Assembly: GCA_949825065.1 (NCBI GenBank)
Contig: OX463848.1
Span: forward strand, 32,269,491-32,333,490
Direction: 5' to 3'
Length of the DNA stretch: 64,000 nucleotides
Source of the DNA: Odontocerum albicorne
Lineage: Eukaryota; Arthropoda; Insecta; Trichoptera; Odontoceridae
In this document: positions 10,944 to 21,490 of the stretch, in pieces
How positions within the stretch are numbered: the stretch's first letter is position 1
Layout: each line of letters starts with the position of its first letter
Notes under the pieces: model-generated
Database searches by the model: none
What the model was told of the DNA's origin: nothing
The model's input: only the letters and a program-made list of their open reading frames with translations
Translations under genes and position numbers: made by a program

Positions 10944-11448
10944 AATGTGTAATAATAATGAAACCAGAGTCTGTCCTGCTGGATTATCTAGGATATTTTA
11001 GTCGTTCTGTAAATGGGTTTGTTTTTATTTTAAGCAGAAAGCAAAATGTGTAATAATAATGAAACCAGAGGCTGTCCTGCTGGATTATCTTAGATATTTT
11101 AGTCGTTCTGTAAATGGGTTTGTTTTTATTTTAAGCAGAAAGCAAAATGTGTAATAATAATGAAACCAGAAGCTGTCCTGCTGGATTATCTAGGATGTTT
11201 TAGTCGTTCTGTAAATGGGTTTGTTTTTATTTTAATCAGAAAGCAAAATGTGTAATAATAATGAAACCAGAGGCTGTCCTGCTGGATTATCTAGGATGTT
11301 TTAGTCGTTCTGTAAATGGGTTTGTTTTTATTTTAAGCAGAAAGCAAAATGTGTAATTATAATGAAACCAGAGGCTGGCCTGCTGGATTATCTAGGATGT
11401 TTTAGTCGTTCTGTAAATGGGTTTGTTTTTATTTTAAGCAGAAAGCAA
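10944..11448 (+). repeat. Minisatellite, 101-bp unit, five copies
   Basis: Units start at 10944, 11045, 11146, 11247 and 11348 with AATGTGTAATAATAATGAAA. They contain CTGTCCTGCTGGATTATCTA and end in TTAAGCAGAAAGCAA. Copies differ at few sites (AGAGTCT, AGAGGCT, AGAAGCT; GATATTTT against GATGTTTT). As 101 is not a multiple of three, no shared frame crosses the units. Confidence 0.97.
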
Positions 11449-12930
11449 AATTTTAATCCAATGGAACTAGATGGAAAGCCCATCTATGAATCTGTAAAAG
11501 CGGTAACTATGTATTTATTATTTTTATGCTTACGTTTCTGGATTAAAAATATATAAATGTACCATATTCCTCTATACCTATATGTACAACTTTTTATGGA
11601 TTGGGCTCAGGTTCAATTTTAATTTCAACTCGTCTTCAAACTCTTGAGAAAGTAGCATATTGTTTAACTTTTAATAGGGTATCCATCCATGCCTTATATT
11701 AAACTTGAGTGGCAGGGTGCCATTCAGTGGGGTAAGATGTCATTTTAATTGAATCTAGTTGTAGATATTTATTTTAACATACGTCTATCCAGGAGTCTAT
11801 CTTTGAAACTTAGTATAATTGTTTTAATAATTATTTTATGTATAAAAATGAACGGTATTAAAATATTACCATTATTGTCAGGTTCGTATTTTTCTCTTAT
11901 TACGCAGAGAAAATGTCAAAACCCACCAAATAACTTCTTTCCGCTTTAATAATAGCACCATCTAAGTAAGGAGACACAGACGATGCCTATTTAAAATCAA
12001 AACTTAACCATGCAATACCAAAAACAATCTTTAACGCTCCAATGCAAACGTTTGCTCGACACGCCGCTAGACACCCCGTAACTTTATTCAAAAACGTTAA
12101 TTGTAATTACAAAAGTCAAATTCAACAATGAAATGAAATCACTTTTAATTTCTTTTATAAATCCGTTTATTTTGACAGCATAGTATATTTTAAAATTAGA
12201 ACAAGCTTCTGCATGTACTCGTATATGTTTAGTTCTATTTTAAGTTCATTGTCACAGTATGTTTTGTTTCATTTTCGGCTTAACGGCATTAGGCAAATTA
12301 TACAATAGATTAGATATTTGTCATGTCATGTGCTACTTTTCAATGTTAAAATAATTCTTTTAACACTTATTTATCATTTTATAGTTTTTTCTTTTCCCTC
12401 ACTTCTTATTGTTTGCAGTGACATCTATTATGTCCGATTACTGTACGAGTACGCTTAATATTTGCACGAAGTTACCTCGTTAAAATAACAGCATTTAACT
12501 TTACATAGTGTCATGTATATATGAAACTAAACATAGTGTCATGTAACTAAATCTAAACAAAATGAAAATTATTAGTGAATTTTCATTTGAAAACAAAATA
12601 TATTAAAAAAAAACCATCACGAATTAAAACTGAAAAAAACTTGTACTCAAACTATTAAGACGAGTTTTGTTTTCAAGAATCAAAAAACAATGAAAAAGAT
12701 ATAAAAAAAAATACAGTAAATTTCGGTTACACGTCTTTCCAAAATTAGTCAAGCAATGAAACTAATGCATTTTACAGCTGAAATTCGGTTGAGAGACTTT
12801 TGCGGTGAAAACTTTCTCATATCCCATAGTTTTAGGACAAGCACTCAACATCTATGTTATCACTCAATAAAAAGCCATAGTTAAGAAGCTGTTTTTGTCT
12901 TAGAATATTAAAAATTAAATAGGCATTATG
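11449..12930. other. No recognised gene
   Basis: AT-rich sequence with frames up to 66 codons. TACTCGTA or its complement occurs at 12216-12223 and 12444-12451. ACATAGTGTCATGTA is directly repeated at about 12505-12545. Confidence 0.4.
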
Positions 12931-12934
12931 GGTT

Positions 12935-13110
12935 TTACTATTTGTGAAACCCATACAAGGACGATTCGTAAGATTACAGTTAAAGCAAAAAATATTTGTT
13001 CTTCCGCTAATAAGCTTTCCCCTGAATTTCACATTGTATATTCGTTTTGTTAATCTTTCTTCATTCATTCGTGCTACGTGCCCAAATAAATTCAGAGAGA
13101 TTTTAAATCA
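12935..13110 (-). pseudogene. RTE-like LINE C-terminal fragment
   Basis: On the minus strand NLFGHVARMNEERLTKRIYN is followed by VKFRGKLISGRTN. The WFGHVERMNEERLTKQIY-type segment marks a common LINE reverse-transcriptase C-terminal end in insects. This is one of about ten copies in the window (16530, 17150, 28430, 34500, 35940, 40695, 41660, 46871, 63680). Confidence 0.65.
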
Positions 13111-13163
13111 ACCTTCACCTCTTATGACAACAATTCGTACTCGGAGATTTCTATCTCATTTCA

Positions 13164-13207
13164 GAAAATTACATGGGGTGACATTCTTGTCACCCCATGT
13201 AATTTTC
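13164..13207. repeat. Perfect 20-bp hairpin with 4-base loop
   Basis: GAAAATTACATGGGGTGACA at 13164-13183 is followed by TTCT and its exact complement at 13188-13207. No run of T follows directly. Confidence 0.95.
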
Positions 13208-13354
13208 TCAGTGCAAGAATTTAACATATACAGGTTTTTTCAATATTTTTTCACGTTCACGTTACGCTTCCAAACATCAATTTTAGAACTCAAATACTCG
13301 TACTATTGTTAACAATCTTTGTAGTAGTTTTAAATGTTATTTTGTTCAAGTATA

Positions 13355-13910
13355 TAAAGGGTCTTTCAAATTGAGCGTTTTTTTTAATTCTTGAATAAAA
13401 CACAGATGGCGTCATGAACTTGCCTGAGTCATGTGACATTTGAGAAGTGTAATGTATGACATTTATAAAATTGGAGTCGTATACAATACAAAAACGCGTT
13501 CAAATTGAAAATTATTTTATGTATTGTAATCTCCGGAAACGGTGATGTTAATTGGTCACCAAGATCATGTGATCTGACACAATTGGACTATTTTTTCTGG
13601 GGTTACGTGAAAAGCCAGGTCTATAAGAATGACCTCCAAGGAATTCCTGACCTGAAGGATGAAATTATTTGCGTTATTGGTGAGTTAAAACCGCAATTAT
13701 GCCAAAATATCATCGAAAATTTTACAAAAGAGTGGACATCTGTGGAGCTGCAAGAGGTGGACATTTGGCGGATATTATTTTTGTATTTAAATATCATACA
13801 TTCTACTTCAATGACCAATAAAAAAAATTGAAATCAAAACAAATTTGGTGTTTTATTCAAGAATTAAAAAAAATTGTATTAAAAAAACCGCTCAATTTGA
13901 AAGACCATTT
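13355..13910 (+). mobile_element. Internally deleted Tc1/mariner-superfamily element
   Basis: The ends GGTCTTTCAAATTGAGCG near 13360 and its complement ending near 13906 are inverted repeats. They extend inward to AATTCTTGAATAAAACAC on both sides. Between them a frame (13505-13831) has SPRSCDLTQLDYFFWGYVKS, then KDEIICVIGELKPQLCQNII ENF and SVELQEVD. In known relatives this is the C-terminal end of a DDE transposase containing the last acidic residue (PRSCDLTPLDYFLWG). The first part of the transposase is absent, so the element cannot move alone. Confidence 0.75.
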
Positions 13911-14140
13911 ATGTTTTAGTATCGTAATAACAAAACAAAACTAAGTATTCAGGAAAGATTCTTTGATAGAGAAAAAAAACTGAAACCAGAAAATTTTGTT
14001 TTACTTACGATATCGTAGGATGCGTAAAATAATGAAAGTAATATTGATATGCTCACGTAAAAATAACTAATGAAACTTTAATCATATGTATATTACGAGA
14101 ACTCTTAGTAATACTTGCAGCCGACCACCAGGAAGAACAC
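13911..14140. other. No recognised gene
   Basis: AT-rich sequence. At 14120-14160 CGACCACCAGGAAGAACACC AAAAAGGTGG could be a scrap of a LINE end (GRPPGRTPKRW), too short to call. Confidence 0.3.
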
Positions 14141-14240
14141 CAAAAAGGTGGAGAGAGCAGGAAGTTACCGTCTATAAATTATATCAGACCAAGAATTGAT
14201 TTTTATTTTTAAGTTTAACAAATTATGGCACAAAAAATCT

Positions 14241-14425
14241 TGCGGGCTTATTACCAGGTGGCAATGTTTTCTAATCTGGCGGGCTTATTACCAGGTGGCA
14301 ATGTCTTCTAATCTAGCGGGCTTATTACCAGGTGGCAATGTCTTCTAATCTGGCGGGCTTATTACCAGGTGGCAATGTCTTCTAATCTGGCGGGCTTATT
14401 ACCAGGTGGCAATGTCTTCTAATCA
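14241..14425 (-). repeat. Minisatellite of LINE/SINE tail, 37-bp unit, five copies
   Basis: On the minus strand the unit is AGATTAGAAGACATTGCCAC CTGGTAATAAGCCCGCC. It matches the tail shared by the SINE copies and the LINE ends (GGAAGAGATTGCCACCTGG, AAGCCCACCAGATTG). Units begin at about 14242, 14279, 14316, 14353 and 14390. Confidence 0.9.
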
Positions 14426-14559
14426 ACTAGATATAGTCTTCTAATAACAAGACGGTGAATAGGCGCAAACATTATTAAAATTATTATTTACTAGACAATT
14501 GACCCGTGCTATTTACGGTTTCTAATGTTTTATACCGTTTCAGAACAAAAGGATGCTAT

Positions 14560-14712
14560 AAAATGAAACTTTGGTTTAATAAAATAAGAATGAACAAGAT
14601 GGAATTATCAGTCATGTGTCATTTGTGGATGGGCCACAGCGTGGTGGCTATTCACCTTTATGAAATGTGCATTGTAGAGAATCCCGGCTGCGAGTGTGGT
14701 TTGCATGATTAA
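14560..14712 (+). pseudogene. LINE C-terminal (RNase H-like end) fragment
   Basis: The frame up to 14712 reads CHLWMGHSVVAIHLYEMCIV then ENPGCECGLHD. It resembles the region at the end of some LINE polyproteins with LRxGHxxLxxHL followed by a CxCG cluster. Nothing else of the element is recognisable. Confidence 0.5.
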
Positions 14713-15170
14713 AATATAGATCGTGTATTTTTCGGTCGTCTTTTATATGACATATTTAATTTCACTTAATGCCATATCTTTGTCGCGTCTAATGAGTTTT
14801 GTATGTATTCTTTCTTCGAAGAACTTTTCCACTTCTAGAACGATTGTTATATTTTTGATGTTAAGCTTTAAATGGTCATAAATTGTCATTTTTAGAAGTT
14901 TCTTTTTATTATATTGACTGTTGCAGATCAAATTGTAGAAAAGATCTTTAAACTTGGAAAAAAAGAAAATGGTGGCTCTTTCAGGACCTAACTGCAGACT
15001 ATCTGGTTGACAATCATACTCGATCACACGAGTTGCCTATCGTATCGCATCTATCGGTTATCGCATCCAGTCACGTTTCCCACTAATCTTATTTGGCCAC
15101 TTTCAAAACCCTGTTTATCTCTCAAATCTCTTTTTCCTCCCACATCACTCAAGCCCAAGTCTCTATTGTG
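14713..15170. other. No recognised gene
   Basis: A minus-strand frame of 94 codons at 14743-15027 has no known motif. GCCTATCGTATCGCATCTAT CGGTTATCGCATCC at 15034-15067 is a short imperfect repeat. Confidence 0.3.
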
Positions 15171-15179
15171 TCTCAGAAT

Positions 15180-15310
15180 TACGGTCCCCCGTGGGAAGAC
15201 AGATATTAAAACTTTATCCTTACATCAGGACTCACCTCGGCTCCCTGTGGACATTTCCAAGCTATTGGACTACCCAATTTCTCTCTGGCCATGGGAGTTT
15301 TTTTAGCTTC
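15180..15310 (+). repeat. Dispersed LINE-like segment, copy 1
   Basis: The translation GKTDIKTLSLHQDSPRLP then SKLLDYPISLWPWEFF matches the minus-strand translation of 31200-31340 (GKKDI..., STPRLLVG, LKLLDYPISLWPWDL). The similarity holds at protein level, so both derive from one element family. I cannot name the clade. Confidence 0.6.
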
Positions 15311-15621
15311 AGCCTTGTCCCTCCACCCTGTTGTAATTTTGCAGCCTTCTGTATCAATTCGCAGATGACATTTTGTGTGAATCATTTCCGAAAGGATCTC
15401 TATTCGACCATATTCGGACTGATTGGCGTCAAAGGATAGTTAGCTGCATTAATTTTTTTTTATGCAAGTACAGATAACTTGCTGTGCTTTTTGAACTCAA
15501 ACCATTTAACCATTTTATAGGTATATTTACATCAATGTGAACATTTTTTTTCTTGACTCATGACATTGAACTTTAAGTCCGTCGTTGGTACCATTCACAC
15601 TCAGATGTTTCGCTACATAAA

Positions 15622-16004
15622 GACTTATTTTGTCCCACATAACAGCGTGGGTGGTGGTGGGATAGAATGGATTACAGTGGATAAATTGACTTATTTTGTC
15701 CGCCGTATAGCGTGAATGGTAGTGGAATCGCACGGATAAAAGTGGATAAATTAACTTATTTCGTCCCACGTATAGCGTAGGTGGTGGTGAAATCGAACGG
15801 ATTATAGTGGATAAATAGACTTATTTTGTCTCACATATAGCGTGGTTTGTAGTGGGATCGAATGGATTACAGTGACTAAATTAACTTATTTGGTTCCACA
15901 TATAGTGTGGGTAATGATGGGATCGAACAGATTAAAGTGGATAAATTGACTTATTTTGTCTCACATATAGCGTGGGTTGTGGTGGGATCAAACGGATTAG
16001 CTCA
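15622..16004 (+). repeat. Minisatellite, about 65-bp unit, six copies
   Basis: Units contain GACTTATTTTGTCCCACATA, TAGCGTGGGTGGTGGTGGGA and TCGAACGGATTACAGTGGAT AAATT. Divergence between units is about 10-20 percent, higher than in the 101-bp and 58-bp arrays, so this array is older. Confidence 0.95.
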
Positions 16005-16334
16005 TTAATAAACTAAGTAGACATAACTGACCTACTTAACAAATAATCACAAGTTGCTGAAGTTATTAATTTAACAATTTAATTCATTAATTTGTTTTTG
16101 TACTTTGTAGTTTATTTGGTTAAGTTTGATGAAAACTGCGTTAAATGTAAAATAAATATAATAACTTAGTCGTTCTCATCACGGTATTTAATATTTGTCA
16201 CTTATTCCACACCCATTACATCTCTCATTTCACTCATCTCTGCGACGTCATGCTTATTACAAATTTAATCATTTTCACAACGGAAAAATAATGCAAGGAG
16301 CCGAAAAAATACTGTAGAATTGCGTGCAATGAAA

Positions 16335-16517
16335 AAATACACGATGTGATAATGTACGATACACAATACGGAATACACGATGTGATAATGTACGATACAC
16401 AATACGGAATACACGATGTGATAATGTACGATACACAATACGGAATACACGATGTGATAATGTACGATACACAATACGGAATACACGATGTGATAATGTA
16501 TGACACACAATACGGAA
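16335..16517. repeat. Minisatellite, 36-bp unit, five copies
   Basis: The unit is AATACACGATGTGATAATGT ACGATACACAATACGG. The period is a multiple of three, so three overlapping minus-strand frames of 77-121 codons run through it (SYIITSCIPYCV repeats). These are a product of the repeat, not evidence for a gene. Confidence 0.97.
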
Positions 16518-16529
16518 TAAAATGATTAC

Positions 16530-16860
16530 GGATGAGTATGAACTTGAGGCTGGTGGGTTGAGTACGATGACAAAGAGTACTTTGAGATGTTTTGGGCATG
16601 TAGAACGAATGAATGAAAAAAGACTAACAAAACAAATATTTAGTACACATGTGAGTTAAAGACATGGTAGAAGAAGACCAAGGAAAGTTTGATCGGATCA
16701 AGTTAATGACATTTTGAAACAAGGAAACGTATAAAGTCTGGATACATTATTAGATGAACCGATGATAGATGGACTTTGAAAGTGTTGAAGTGGCGACTAA
16801 AGACATGAAAAAAGACTGTGCAAAGATGGTCAGAGATTACATCAGAAAGTAGTTAGGAAC
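16530..16860 (+). pseudogene. RTE-like LINE C-terminal fragment
   Basis: TGTTTTGGGCATGTAGAACG AATGAATGAAAAAAGACTAA corresponds to CFGHVERMNEKRLTKQIF. It is followed by AAGAAGACCAAGGAAAG and GGATCAAGTTAATGACATTT TGAA, the R-R-R-P-R-K and DQVNDIL region of the same family. Frameshifts are frequent. Confidence 0.65.
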
Positions 16861-17149
16861 AATTAAAAGCAATGTGTTTATGGTAGGAATGAGTGGAGGA
16901 GGAGAGGTGAGACCTATATTTAATCCACTCTAATGAAATCAACCAAGATGATGATGAGGTGATTGATTTATTGAAGGAAGTTAAAAGGGACAACATATCT
17001 GCATATTTGTGCCTTAAAAACAACCAAGTTGCACTATTCATTAATACTTCTTATACTATGAAACAACTGACTGATTTATTAAGATGAAGAAGAAACTTGA
17101 CAGACTTGAGACAGATTTATTAAGAAGTAATCAATATTTAGCGCAAATG

Positions 17150-17370
17150 TAAGTTGAAAATATGTTAGAGGTAGGAAAATATGAATGTAACAAGTAAATT
17201 ATAATTTAAAAGAAAGAAATGTAGAAAGTCGGGAAAATCATAGTTGTATGAAAATGTATATGTGATGTGGAAGAGGGAAAGGACGTGTGTCAAGATAGGA
17301 AAGTCTGGTTCACTGTTCTCACTGCTTACCCTGACAGATAAAGGTGTGATGTTATTTATATCTTACCTCT
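17150..17370 (+). pseudogene. RTE-like LINE 3' end fragment
   Basis: AAGAAAGAAATGTAGAAAGT CGG, then GTGTGTCAAGATAGGAAAGT CTGG and CTGCTTACCCTGACAG (VCQDRKVW, TAYPD) match the last codons of the RTE-like family seen at 40695 and 46871. Confidence 0.6.
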
Positions 17371-17937
17371 TCTTCCTCACCCAAGCCGTTTTAATTAGTT
17401 GTTTTAGAGGGTAATATTTCTAATAATATTTCCGTTTTTTCTTGAGTATTAATCATTAATCAGTTAATTTAAATGTTGACACTAACAAAGACATAAGGTA
17501 ACACACACATCAAAACAAGTTATGTATCCTCCGTGCTATGGATTCTTGGAATGAAGCAAGTAAGCATGTATTTTTTTCTATTCCATTAAGCGTCATGTCT
17601 TATCACCCCTTAATGAGAGCAGTCAGTGATAAGTGCACGGGGTAGGGATGGGGAATATAAATATACCTAATATAATGCCCGCCATTTGTGCGGGGCTAAT
17701 TTGCTCGCGTCACCATCTGCCTGCAAGCCGACTAACGACCCGGTAGAAAGAAGGTGCGGAAGTGTCGGGGAGGAAAAGATAGATAAGGCTCTAACTGAGT
17801 TGGATTAACTCATTCGTATGCTGCCATAAAAATCACGATAATTATTTTTATCTGATTTATTAGATTTTATGTATTGTTCAGATATACGAAAAGGTTTTTC
17901 TTGATCCTGAAAAGTGTGACATGCATAGTGACTTGAC
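17371..17937. other. No recognised gene; GC-richer patch
   Basis: At 17630-17800 the base composition rises (GCCCGCCATTTGTGCGGGGC, CTGCAAGCCGACTAACGACC CGG). It includes the hairpin GCCCGCCATTTGTGCGGGGC. It could be a piece of an element, but none is identified. Confidence 0.35.
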
Positions 17938-18140
17938 AGCCTCTGTAGCTTATTTGGTAAGACACCTGACTTTTAACCCAGGAGTTACGGGTTGAACTTC
18001 CGTTGAAACAGAGTTTTTTAAAAGGATTCTAATCTTGTTTTCACTTGAAAACCTGTTTGACACATTTCTGGTTTTGTTGAAAGCGATTGTCAAATAGCAA
18101 TAAGTCCACCAGATTTACAATAAAAATGTCATGAAAACAT
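17938..18140 (+). repeat. tRNA-derived SINE, plus strand
   Basis: The head GCCTCTGTAGCTTATTTGGT AAGACACC and B-box-like ACGGGTTGAACTTCCGT are followed by TTTTCACTTGAAAACCTG, TTCTGGTTTTGTTGAAAGCG ATTGTC and AAGTCCACCAGATTTACAA. Same family as 6608-6812. Confidence 0.7.
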
Positions 18141-18700
18141 GACTACCTTAAATCAAACAAAGATTTACGAGGGTAAATCTATCACATTACAACATCAAAA
18201 ATCATCTATATATATATATATCATAAATTAACCATAAAGTCACGTACGTTTTATTTCATTATCATAGTATAAATAAGCCAAAACCCATACGATGATTGTC
18301 ATCGAAGAAAGAATACGAGAATTGAATTTTGAATACAAGAGAGCGAGAGAGGAATACTTGGATTATCTGCGAAAGTAATTCGAAATTTGAATCTCGGTGG
18401 ATCCGTGATAACTGAACGAATTTTAAAAACTTAGCTTACAATTTTTGAACCGGTGTAAAAGGGGACAATTTATAAATGATATACTCGTATATAAACAAAT
18501 TCTATATTTATGAATATATATTTTCATAAATGTAGAATTTGTTTTACTTCCGTGAATATTTCACGGGTTGCAACTAGTAATATTGAATCAGGTAATACCT
18601 AATTACGCCAAACATCTCATCCTGTAAAGTACAAACCGTAAAATCTCAGTTTTGAGTGAAAATTATTAAAACTACAAAAATAAATCTGTCAAATATGTTT
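18141..18700. other. No recognised gene; hairpin-rich
   Basis: ACAAATTCTATATTTATGAA TATATATTTTCATAAATGTA GAATTTGT at 18495-18542 is an inverted repeat (arms about 20 bp). A TACTCGTA octamer lies at 18482-18489. Confidence 0.45.
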
Positions 18701-18825
18701 GTCCTTTATTCACGGTTGATATCGACTACTTATAATTGTTATAAAATACAATTAAAACTCTTGAGTGCGAGTGAGTTCAGGAATACAAGATGTCACAATA
18801 AAGATATAAATGTCAAAACGTCAAC

Positions 18826-19215
18826 ATGTGTAACTATAGAAGCCTCGAAACAAGAAGGCAAGAATCCATTGCGATATTCCTAATAAAGGTTTTCCAAGGT
18901 TCCTTTAACTGTCCCGCGATTCTAGAAACACTAAGTTTATACGTACCCAATAAATATAGCTGTGCAAGGAATCACCCTTTGTTCTACTTACCAACTTACA
19001 GGACGAATATCATGGGTAAACACTCAGTCACGCGTGGTATAGAGATATTGAACCAACTGAATGACACGGTTGATATATTCTCGGTGCCGTCTAGCAGTAT
19101 GAGAAGAATCCTGGCTAATATTATTACTAACGAATAAGCTAACGCTAGAAGCACTCTCTTTGTGTAACAGGAGAAATCCATGCAGTGGATAAAAAAAAAA
19201 AAAAAAAAAAAAAAA
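18826..19215 (+). pseudogene. LINE C-terminus with poly(A) tail
   Basis: A 103-codon frame (18826-19137) contains FQGSFNCPAILETLSLYVP, RNHPLFYLPTYRTN, then TRGIEILNQLNDTVDIFSVP and a stop at 19135-19137. This is like the C-terminal end of Jockey-type non-LTR polyproteins (YxxPxxRTNxxxxxxxxRxxxxxNxL). A 3' UTR of about 50 bases is followed by a pure A run at about 19189-19215. Frame and poly(A) are both intact at this end, so it is a fairly young 5'-truncated copy. Confidence 0.7.
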
Positions 19216-20235
19216 CATGATTCATATAATTTGTAGTGAAAATTAAATACGCGGCACAACAGGACAGAGCTCACAAAACCCAGGGCTGCAAGCCGAAATA
19301 TTTACTAATGCAATGTCGATGACTACTTATTTTCAGAACTCGATAATGAACAGACTTCACCGCCTGAGAAACGAACCTGCCTATGGTTATGAATTTTTTT
19401 ACCGAAGCATTAATCATTTAAAACTTTTCTTGAGAAGGTATTTTTTAAGACATTTGTAGTTGCTGAAATTAATAAAATTATTATTCATAAAACATTTAAG
19501 CTATCAAACCTTATTGAAGATATTAAAAAAGCTATATTATCTCAACGTTATTAAGAAAAAATCTTACACGTTAGGTATAGGAGAGCTAAAAAATATTACT
19601 ACGTTTTTTACGCTGTTTATTTAAAAAAAATATTACAAACGCATTTGGTTGTTATTACTAAATATATACACGTACCATATAGTTTATGTTTAGTATAACA
19701 ACAAAACAAGAACATTACAATAATATCAGATTATAGTAAAAAAAACTGTGAAGTGCCTTAGTTATGTATATCAAGACTTGATTGATTTAAAAAAAAACGA
19801 TCTCTGTTAATTCATCAAATTAAGTCACCCATATGCGAGTAGAGATACTCTCAATATACCTGTTTGAGAAAAAAAGAGTACCGCAAAACTCCTTCGTTTC
19901 CGATGATATAACTAATTTTCAGGTACATTAAATGGAAGTTTGTTGATCAACAACGGTTTTGCTATTTTTCAATGCATGCAATTTGTTTACTTTTATTATG
20001 TAGATCTTTAAAGCTAAGAATGCATAGAATTATGTTATTAGAGAAAACAGTTTTACGGACAATATGTACCATGCTCTCCACCAAGAATTGAAGCATATAA
20101 CATACGTGGATTCAAATACAATGTAGGGACATTTGATCAGTTTAAAAAAAGACCAAAGTTTGAACAAAGGTTACATTTAAAATATTCATCAGTTTAAATT
20201 ATCTTAAAATTATTACAATTTGCTGGCATTAGTAT
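19216..20235. other. No recognised gene
   Basis: Very AT-rich sequence with no frame over 60 codons of interest and no repeat noticed. Confidence 0.4.
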
Positions 20236-20239
20236 CAAT

Positions 20240-20345
20240 TGCAGGTCAAATTTGCATGGCTGAGCGGTTAACATGCTAGAGTATCACGTGCAGAAATTGA
20301 ACAGTCGATATTCGCACGGTGTGACAACTCTCGAAAAATATAGGG
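20240..20345 (+). repeat. tRNA-like sequence, probable SINE or pseudogene
   Basis: GCATGGCTGAGCGGTTAACA TGCTAGAGTATCACG has a tRNA-like A-box region (TGGCTGAGCGGTTAA). ATTGAACAGTCGATATTCGC may stand for a decayed B-box arm. It does not fold as a full cloverleaf by eye and lacks GGTTCGAxTCC, so it is not a working tRNA. Confidence 0.35.
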
Positions 20346-21175
20346 ACTTTTTTGTAGATTAGTTTTCGAAATAAGCTTATTTATTTAACAGGGAAACAAA
20401 ATCATCACTCAGGGTTATTTTAATTTCACAAAGAAGATCTATATTTTTTCTTCCTTAATTATTCTCTTATCTTTAGAGTTTGGCGATCATCATGACTATC
20501 TGGACCATTGAGGCAGAACTTATAAACAAAAATATAGCACCACAGTGAAACCACTCCCGTAAGTTCTTCAACTAAGAGATTCGTCTTCTTTCCACACTTC
20601 GTTCATTTTGAGTTTTTCTTTGCAATATTAATTGAAATATCTAATATTTTCTCCTCGCAATATATGTTCCAAGTATCTCAACGATCTCCGTTTGATGGTT
20701 GGTAAAACTTTATTTTTCCGATTTACGATGTCTTCATTAAGAAGTTTATCAATTAGTGAGGCTCCAGCATTCTTCGATAACACATTTCAAAAACTTCGAA
20801 GTTTCCACAAAAAACTAGAACCTTAAGAAATGTGTTATGGCTGAGTGTCAGCGATTCAAAAAAAAATAGTAGCAACGTAAAATTCGCATGTACTCTTTTT
20901 TTAGGCTGTTCAAATTGTTTCTCATAGTTGTTTTTTTTTTTCAGTTGAAACAGTATCGACTCAACAGAGCACGAGAAAATCAATTGAAAACTCCACTCCA
21001 AAAATGACGTTCTAGCTGCATAAAGTTTTAATCGGAACCATTTGAAACACCGAGAATGCATAATTATGGCAATCAGGAAAATATTCCATTCAAAGTCTTC
21101 AGAAACACGTTTTAACTTCTTCCTTAATTTAATTTGCTATGGAACTGACACTTATAGTGGATTTTCCGGATAGTA

Positions 21176-21490
21176 ATTTCGTATTTTTAAATCAAATTCA
21201 ATCTCAAAATTGCGATTTGTGGACAGTGGTTTTTGATACTTTCAGTATCTTAAGCATCTTTCGTGTCGTAGATGCTGGTTATTTTCGATTAAAGCCTTGA
21301 TTTTATTGTCATCAGTGTTAATTAGCTTTCTAAAGCGAGCACCATCTTCAAGTGTCATGTCTCCATTATGGATTTGTTTAAACAATTTTTGACATATACA
21401 ATCGCTTACTGAATTTTCATCATATTCTGAACAAAACTTTTCTTTGGTTTTTATCGCAATTTTTTCTTTGGGGTAGTAAAAGAGTATCAA
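21176..21490 (-). pseudogene. Mariner transposase relic, N-terminal domain
   Basis: On the minus strand a frame includes KFCSEYDENSVSDCICQKLF, HNGDMTLEDGARFRKL and NTDDNKIKALIENNQHL. These match the paired helix-turn-helix region of mariner (vYGedavsdrtcqkWF, f.sGDfsLEDapRSGRP, vdddqIkaLIEnnq). Frame breaks follow 21242. Downstream in the element, AATTTTGAGATTGAATTTGA TTTAAAAATACG matches a segment shared with relics at 35.4, 42.6, 46.66 and 49.78 kb. The catalytic domain is absent. Confidence 0.65.

Noticed and set aside
16330..16520. CRISPR-like array (regular 36-bp unit)
   Set aside because: Units are contiguous with no unique spacers, and the sequence is from a eukaryotic genome. The other regular arrays were rejected as CRISPR for the same reason.
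16234..16599. Overlapping minus-strand frames of 121, 81 and 77 codons with repeat peptides
   Set aside because: They are created by a 36-bp tandem array whose period is a multiple of three. All three frames are open, which is not how a gene behaves.
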